8,828 nucleotides of DNA from positions 1 to 8,828 of the forward strand of contig DAOWIN010000092.1 in NCBI GenBank assembly GCA_030640885.1, in the 5' to 3' direction. The notes beneath the pieces are model-generated. The model was given only the letters and a program-made list of their open reading frames with translations, made no database searches and was not told the origin of the DNA. The DNA comes from Candidatus Omnitrophota bacterium. GTDB lineage: Bacteria; Omnitrophota; 4484-213. Made by a program: the position numbers and the translations under genes. This document shows positions 5,180 through 8,828 of the stretch, in pieces (position 1 is the first letter of the stretch; every line of letters starts with the position of its first letter).

Positions 5180-5680
5180 ATGAAAAAAATATTTTTACTC
5201 TCTACTCTCTATTTTCTACTCTCTACTTTTGTAATGGGCTGTGGTTATGTAACCCACTCTACTTTACCGCCCGGTCTTAAAGTCGCTGTGCCAATGCTTA
5301 AAAATTCTACTTATCATACCGGCGTAGAGATAAAAATAACCCGCGCGCTAATTAAGAAATTTACCACTGAGGGAACTGCAGTAACTAACATTGAAAACGC
5401 CGATTTCTTATTGAGTGCTGAGTTAATAAATTATGATAAAGAGCCGTTGAGGTGGGTGCATGGGATAGAAAAAGAAGTAGAGGAATATCGCTTGACCTTA
5501 ACTGCAAATGTTACTTACAAAGATTTGCGGAATAATGAGATAATTTGGGAGGAGAGAATCAACGGAGATACCGATTATTTTATTGTTGGTAGCAAAAAAA
5601 AGGACGAGGAAAACGCACTTGAAGAAGCGGTGAAAGATTTAGCAGAGAATATTATTAACCGAATATGCGAGGAGTGGTAG
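5180..5680 (+). CDS. lptE: LptE-like LPS-assembly lipoprotein
   Basis: LptE is the outer-membrane lipoprotein that plugs LptD and helps insert LPS into the outer leaflet. This 166-residue protein has a lipoprotein signal ending VMGC, with C21 as the acylation site, then GYVTHSTLP. The family body follows: VAVPMLKNST (35-44), GVE (48-50), ADFLLSAELINY (74-85), a beta strand pair over YRLTLTANVTYKD...IIWEE (103-125), and a C-terminal helix ending EEW. The length is normal for the family. The start has a weak AAAGAAG ribosome-binding site at 5169-5174. Residues 6-17 of the signal peptide are encoded by a 7-base tandem array. It follows the BamD-like gene, consistent with an outer-membrane biogenesis pair. 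In E. coli and other bacteria lptE is followed by holA; here other genes intervene and a holA-like fragment appears 3 kb downstream. Confidence 0.82.
   Translation: MKKIFLLSTLYFLLSTFVMGCGYVTHSTLPPGLKVAVPMLKNSTYHTGVEIKITRALIKKFTTEGTAVTNIENADFLLSAELINYDKEPLRWVHGIEKEVEEYRLTLTANVTYKDLRNNEIIWEERINGDTDYFIVGSKKKDEENALEEAVKDLAENIINRICEEW
5196..5230. repeat. Heptanucleotide array encoding the LptE signal-peptide core
   Basis: Five units of consensus TAYTYTY occur in perfect register: TACTCTC, TACTCTC, TATTTTC, TACTCTC and TACTTTT. They encode the hydrophobic core LLSTLYFLLSTF (residues 6-17). The protein itself therefore shows a 7-residue repeat, LLSTLYF / LLSTFVM, produced by three DNA units per turn of the reading frame. 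Confidence 0.8.
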
Positions 5681-5725
5681 AGTTTATAGAGTTTATTGGG
5701 TTTATGGAGTTTATAGAGTTTATTG
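5681..5725. repeat. Nine-base tandem array directly after lptE
   Basis: Five 9-base units start at the base after the lptE stop: AGTTTATAG, AGTTTATTG, GGTTTATGG, AGTTTATAG and AGTTTATTG. Units 4-5 repeat units 1-2 exactly, a 27-base higher-order period. The array lies where the expected lptE-holA junction is broken by the ATPase and GLUG genes. Confidence 0.85.
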
Positions 5726-5748
5726 GGTAAGGTAGAAAGAGAGCGAGA

Positions 5749-5792
5749 ATTTTAGACCTTGACTTTCAAAAAAATCGTTCTAAAATGAAAGT
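5749..5792 (+). promoter_or_regulatory. Promoter for a leaderless ATPase mRNA, overlapped by two inverted repeats
   Basis: The -35 TTGACT (5759-5764), a 16-base spacer and the -10 TAAAAT (5781-5786) place the start of transcription about 7 bases on, at or next to the A of the ATG at 5793. No ribosome-binding site precedes that ATG, which fits a leaderless transcript. ATTTTAGA (5749-5756) is complementary to TCTAAAAT (5779-5786), and ACTTTCA (5762-5768) to TGAAAGT (5786-5792). The two inverted repeats interleave and cover both promoter boxes, so they may be operator sites. Confidence 0.6.
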
Positions 5793-7043
5793 ATGATAAA
5801 AAGGAGGCTTTTAAAGGAGTTAAAAGGGCATCTCAGCCAAAAGGAGATTAGTTTTATTATTGGTCCAAGACAAGCAGGCAAGACTACTTTGATGCTTCTT
5901 TTAGAGGATCATCTTAAAAAAAAAGGGGAACAAACCCTCTTTTTTAATCTTGATATTGAAGCCGACAAGCAATTTTTCGCTTCTCAACAAGGTTTAATAA
6001 AAAAGATTAAATTAGAGATTGGACAAACAAAGGGTTTTGTTTTTATTGACGAAATCCAGAGGAAAGAAAACGCCGGAGTTTTTTTGAAAGGGATTTACGA
6101 TATGGGGTTTGCTTACAAGTTTATTGTTTCCGGCTCAGGCAGTATGGAATTGAAGGAGAAGATTCATGAATCGCTCGCGGGTAGGAAAAGAATCTTTGAA
6201 CTTTCTACGCTTAGCTTTGAGGAGTTTGTTAATTTTAGAACTGCCTATAAATACGAGAAGCAACTTTTGGATTTTTTCACAGTTGATAAAGAAAAAGGGG
6301 AAGGGTTTTTAGAGGAATACCTAAATTTTGGTGGTTACCCGCGGGTAGTTTTAGAAGAAAAATTAAAAGAGAAAAGAAGAATTATTGATGAAATATACCA
6401 AAGTTATCTCGAGAAAGATATTACCTATCTTTTGCAAGTCAAGAAAAGCGAAGATTTCAGTAATTTAGTTAAAGCAATTTCATATCAAATGGGAAACCTA
6501 ATAAATTTCTCAGGGCTTTCTTCAACATTGGGGGTTTCTCAGAAAACTGTCAAGAGATATCTTTGGTATCTTCAAAAGACCTTTATTTTAGAAAAGATCA
6601 CTCCTTATTTTAGGAATGTCCGCAAAGAAATTAGAAGAGCTCCGATTTTTTATTTTTACGATATCGGTTTAAGGAATTATGCGTTGGGGATTTTTGGAAA
6701 TGTTAACGCCTTTTCTGATATTGGTTTTCTCTTTCAGAATTTTGTTTTCAATATTTTAAAAGAGAACCTTGCGGCGACAGGGGCTGATGTTCATTTTTGG
6801 CGGACAAAAGACAGGGCAGAGGTTGATTTCGTCATTGATTTTGGAAAAGAAATACTCCCAATTGAAGTAAAATGCAAAAAACTGAAAAAGCCCGAAATAA
6901 CACGCTCGCTGAGAAGCTTTATTGAAAAATATCAACCTTCCAAGAGCTTAATTGTTAATTTGAGTTTAGAAGAAACTTTATCAATAAAAGGAACAAAAAT
7001 TCTTTTCGTTCCTTTTTACAAAATATCCGAAGCATTGAATTAG
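5793..7043 (+). CDS. AAA-type ATPase with DUF4143 C-terminal domain
   Basis: The 416-residue protein has the architecture AAA_14 plus DUF4143. Visible motifs are Walker A GPRQAGKTT (24-32), Walker B FVFIDEIQ (82-89, D86 and E87), a sensor-like SGSGS (113-117) and LSFEEF (140-145). A winged-helix-like segment LSSTLGVSQKTVKRYLWYL follows at 242-260. The C-terminal module reads FWRTKDRAEVDFVID...LPIEVKCKK (335-363), whose E-x-D and ExK spacing recalls PD-(D/E)xK nuclease folds. The family is widespread, often in many copies in genomes of uncultivated bacteria and archaea, and its function is unsettled. ATP binding is safe; DNA binding and nuclease-like activity are inference. The start at 5793 is fixed by the proximity of Walker A and by the promoter; an SD-like AAGGAGG lies inside the gene at 5801-5807 with no start codon after it. 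With its own promoter, it looks like a mobile accessory gene. Confidence 0.9.
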   Translation: MIKRRLLKELKGHLSQKEISFIIGPRQAGKTTLMLLLEDHLKKKGEQTLFFNLDIEADKQFFASQQGLIKKIKLEIGQTKGFVFIDEIQRKENAGVFLKGIYDMGFAYKFIVSGSGSMELKEKIHESLAGRKRIFELSTLSFEEFVNFRTAYKYEKQLLDFFTVDKEKGEGFLEEYLNFGGYPRVVLEEKLKEKRRIIDEIYQSYLEKDITYLLQVKKSEDFSNLVKAISYQMGNLINFSGLSSTLGVSQKTVKRYLWYLQKTFILEKITPYFRNVRKEIRRAPIFYFYDIGLRNYALGIFGNVNAFSDIGFLFQNFVFNILKENLAATGADVHFWRTKDRAEVDFVIDFGKEILPIEVKCKKLKKPEITRSLRSFIEKYQPSKSLIVNLSLEETLSIKGTKILFVPFYKISEALN

Positions 7044-7066
7044 CTATGGAGGTTGAACATCCATAG
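7044..7066. repeat. 23-base palindrome between the ATPase and GLUG genes
   Basis: CTATGGA (7044-7050) and TCCATAG (7060-7066) are perfect inverted arms. Inside them GTT and AAC continue the symmetry around a central G, with one mismatched pair (7051/7059). It begins at the first base after the ATPase stop and ends 4 bases before the AGGAG (7070-7074) of the next gene. It could be a transcript hairpin or an operator. It also contains a six-codon ATG frame (7046-7066) of doubtful meaning. Confidence 0.6.
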
Positions 7067-7080
7067 TTTAGGAGATAAAA

Positions 7081-8631
7081 ATGTTTAAAAAGTATAACCC
7101 CAATCCATTTTTTTTATGGATATCCGCAATATGTTTTCTTTTATTAACCGCTATTCCCGGTTTCTGTGGTAGAGTTGCTTTGACCACAATCTTTCCTAAT
7201 GAGTTTCCCATTTCGGATTGCGAGGGATTGCAGAAAATGCAGAATAATTTATCAGCGGATTATTACTTGACTCAGAATATTGATTGTTCAATGACAAATT
7301 TTGCTAATCATCCCGTAGGTTATAGCGGTTCTTGGACAGATGGCAATGGTTTTGAGCCGATTGGCTATGATTTTTGGAACAAGTTTAGCGGAAGCTTTGA
7401 CGGTCGGGGTTATGAGATAAGCGAGCTTTATATTAACAGACCTTCCACTAATTATGTTGGTTTGTTTGGTCAGATTTCAGGATCTGAGACTAAAAATGTT
7501 AAAATTGAGGATGTTGGTTTGGTAAGTGCCGAGATAACCGGCCGTCGGATAGTCGGCAGTTTAGTTGGTTATGGTTATAAAACTACAATTACCAACTGCT
7601 ACTCCAAGGATGATGGTGCAAGCCCGCCTAAGATACCTAAAGTAATTGGCGAGAGGGATATAGGTGGTTTAGTAGCGCAAGTTGACGGAGGCGCATTTAC
7701 TAACTGTTACACTACAGGTGAAGTAAATGCCATTGGAAATTTTGCCGGTAGTTTTGTTGGCGGTTTAGTGGCTTGTCTTAATGACAATGGCGGCGATGTT
7801 ACGCTTGCCAATTGTTATTCTACAGCCAATGTGACAGGCGATGATGCTAATGCCGGCGGTTTAGTCGCTTTTGCAAATGGAGAAGGCATTTCTATAACCG
7901 ATTGCCATTCTACGGGTAATGTAGAAGCTATAGCTGTTACCGGCGGTTTAGTAGCTACTCTTTGGGGTGCTACGATTAGCAACTGCTATTCTACAGGTAA
8001 TGCGGAAAACACCGTTTATGGTCAATCCGGTGGTTTATTCGGTATGGCTACTAACGCTTTAATCGAAAACTCTTATGCCACAGGTAATGTGAAAGGCTGG
8101 CGTACAATGGGTGGTTTAGGTGGATATGCTTATGATGATGCTATAATTACTAACTGCTATTCTACGGGTGATGTTACGGGCAACGGATCAGTTACTGATA
8201 GCGATGGAATTGTTTATTTAAATGGGGATGCCGGTGGTTTGATAGGCAGGCTCCATGGGAATAATGAAATTGTCGATTGCTATTCTACGGGCGATGTTCA
8301 GGCCGACGGTCCTTATGTCGGTGGTTTAATTGGCAGAATGTGGCTTATGCCTTCGCAAATTAAGCGTTCTTATTCTATCGGCGCTGTCAGCGGCGGGAGT
8401 AATGTCGGTGGTTTAATTGGTAAAAGGGATGCTGGTTCTGTCGCTCAGTCTTACTGGAACAAAACAACATCGGGACAAAATACAAGCGCCGGCGGGATAG
8501 GCAAAACAACCGCACAGATGATAGTTAGAACTACCTATTCGGGCTGGGACTTCAGCAGTATCTGGAAGATTGATGACGGCGTATCATATCCCTGTTTGAA
8601 TTGGCAGGCAGGCAGTTGCCTTGTGCCGTAA
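7081..8631 (+). CDS. Exported GLUG-repeat protein
   Basis: The 516-residue protein begins with a signal peptide (KK at 3-4, hydrophobic core about 10-25, ending PGFCG at 26-30). Residues 31-155 are an N-terminal region with CEGLQKMQ and SGSFDGRGYEISELYI, the usual lead-in to this repeat family. About ten GLUG repeats of 26-40 residues follow. Each has a VGGLVG-like strand (158, 195, 228, 259, 288, 317, 344, 385, 414, 443) and a NCYSTGNV-like turn. The end is SYWNKTTSGQ and a W-containing YPCLNW motif. Such repeats are expected to stack as a right-handed beta-helix, common in surface or secreted adhesin-like proteins; no LPXTG, autotransporter or secretion-sorting tail is visible. Seven repeats carry Cys at the same place. 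It has a good AGGAG site, spacing 6. A paralog begins 108 bases downstream. Confidence 0.88.
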   Translation: MFKKYNPNPFFLWISAICFLLLTAIPGFCGRVALTTIFPNEFPISDCEGLQKMQNNLSADYYLTQNIDCSMTNFANHPVGYSGSWTDGNGFEPIGYDFWNKFSGSFDGRGYEISELYINRPSTNYVGLFGQISGSETKNVKIEDVGLVSAEITGRRIVGSLVGYGYKTTITNCYSKDDGASPPKIPKVIGERDIGGLVAQVDGGAFTNCYTTGEVNAIGNFAGSFVGGLVACLNDNGGDVTLANCYSTANVTGDDANAGGLVAFANGEGISITDCHSTGNVEAIAVTGGLVATLWGATISNCYSTGNAENTVYGQSGGLFGMATNALIENSYATGNVKGWRTMGGLGGYAYDDAIITNCYSTGDVTGNGSVTDSDGIVYLNGDAGGLIGRLHGNNEIVDCYSTGDVQADGPYVGGLIGRMWLMPSQIKRSYSIGAVSGGSNVGGLIGKRDAGSVAQSYWNKTTSGQNTSAGGIGKTTAQMIVRTTYSGWDFSSIWKIDDGVSYPCLNWQAGSCLVP

Positions 8632-8661
8632 AATAGCTAAACTATAAAGCAATGTCAGATT

Positions 8662-8736
8662 ATGCCCCCGATTTTATATCTCATAAATGGCGAAGACGAG
8701 TTTTTAAGGAAAAAGGAAATGAAACAAGTGAGGTAA
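8662..8736 (+). pseudogene. holA: Fragment resembling the N-terminus of DNA polymerase III subunit delta
   Basis: An ATG at 8662 opens a 24-codon frame ending in TAA at 8734-8736. Its residues 5-18, LYLINGEDEFLRKK, match the start of HolA proteins, where a short strand and a GxDxFL motif open the first domain. In E. coli and many other bacteria holA directly follows lptE, and here lptE lies upstream with three apparent accessory genes around the fragment. I infer that the second GLUG gene was inserted after about codon 20 of holA, or that a copy of the holA start was left behind. The fragment's last codons coincide with the ribosome-binding site of the next gene. A short leader peptide is the alternative reading. 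No ribosome-binding site is evident for it. Confidence 0.5.
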
Positions 8737-8738
8737 GA

Positions 8739-8828
8739 ATGTTTAAAAAGCATAGCCGCAATCCATTATCTGTATTGCTATGGACAGTACCTTTTCTTTT
8801 ATTGATTGCCACTCCCGGTTTTTGTGGC
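8739..8828 (+). CDS. N-terminus of a second exported protein paralogous to the GLUG protein (3'-partial)
   Basis: Thirty codons reach the right edge. They encode a signal peptide that matches the one at 7081: MFKK...NP at the start and FLLL-A-PGFCG at the end, with a more varied middle. The start has GAGGT at 8730-8734, 4 bases upstream. The frame stays open back to an ATG at 8652, but the paralog alignment and the ribosome-binding site favour 8739. By homology the missing part is probably another GLUG-repeat protein, so this would be a tandem gene family; the body is outside the window. Confidence 0.75.
   Translation, partial: MFKKHSRNPLSVLLWTVPFLLLIATPGFCG

Noticed and set aside
5793..8631. 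Toxin-antitoxin or phage-defence system made of the ATPase and its neighbour
   Set aside because: The ATPase family is common and of unknown role, and the neighbour is an exported GLUG protein rather than an antitoxin or effector. Adjacency alone does not support a two-gene system.
8652..8738. N-terminal extension of the second GLUG gene from ATG 8652
   Set aside because: The frame is open, but the signal peptide matches the paralog exactly from 8739, where a GAGGT ribosome-binding site sits at the right distance. The upstream part is better explained in another frame as the holA-like fragment.

Overview
The window is AT-rich and densely coding, and every gene lies on the + strand. It reads as a fragment of a diderm (Gram-negative-type) bacterial chromosome, because it carries an LptE-like outer-membrane lipoprotein and a BamD-like TPR protein. 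The mix of short low-complexity tandem repeats in and between genes, a stand-alone PilZ protein, an AAA/DUF4143 ATPase and GLUG-repeat exported proteins recalls uncultivated phyla such as Omnitrophota. That placement is an impression; no rRNA or other phylogenetic marker is present.

Layout. Positions 1-1118 hold the 3' part of a pabB-pabC fusion (p-aminobenzoate branch of folate synthesis), open at the left edge. Positions 1191-1979 hold a PPP-type metallophosphatase. Positions 1970-2125 hold a short aromatic-rich reading frame that looks like the debris of a glycoside hydrolase C-terminus. Positions 2162-3540 hold pyrF and pyrE, overlapping by 4 bases, for the last two steps of UMP synthesis. 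Positions 3541-3767 are non-coding, with hairpins, a 140-bp segment bounded by imperfect inverted repeats, and a near-consensus sigma70 promoter. Positions 3768-5680 hold an envelope/signalling set: PilZ protein, BamD-like TPR protein and LptE-like lipoprotein. Positions 5793-7043 hold an AAA/DUF4143 ATPase with its own, apparently leaderless, promoter. Positions 7081-8631 hold an exported GLUG-repeat protein, and a second GLUG-type paralog starts at 8739 and runs off the right edge.

Two themes deserve attention. First, between the two GLUG genes (8662-8736) there is a 24-codon frame that reads like the first residues of HolA, the DNA polymerase III delta subunit. In many bacteria holA follows lptE, so the ATPase and GLUG genes look like accessory cargo inserted into an ancestral lptE-holA pair, cutting or duplicating the start of holA. 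Second, the window carries at least five tandem arrays of unrelated sequence that share a 7-base period, plus 9-base arrays. They sit at gene 3' ends (pabBC, pyrE, bamD), inside the phosphate-loop region of PyrF, and in the LptE signal peptide. They supply stop codons, a C-terminal tail, a loop insertion and a hydrophobic core. I see no CRISPR array, tRNA, rRNA, insertion sequence or toxin-antitoxin pair.
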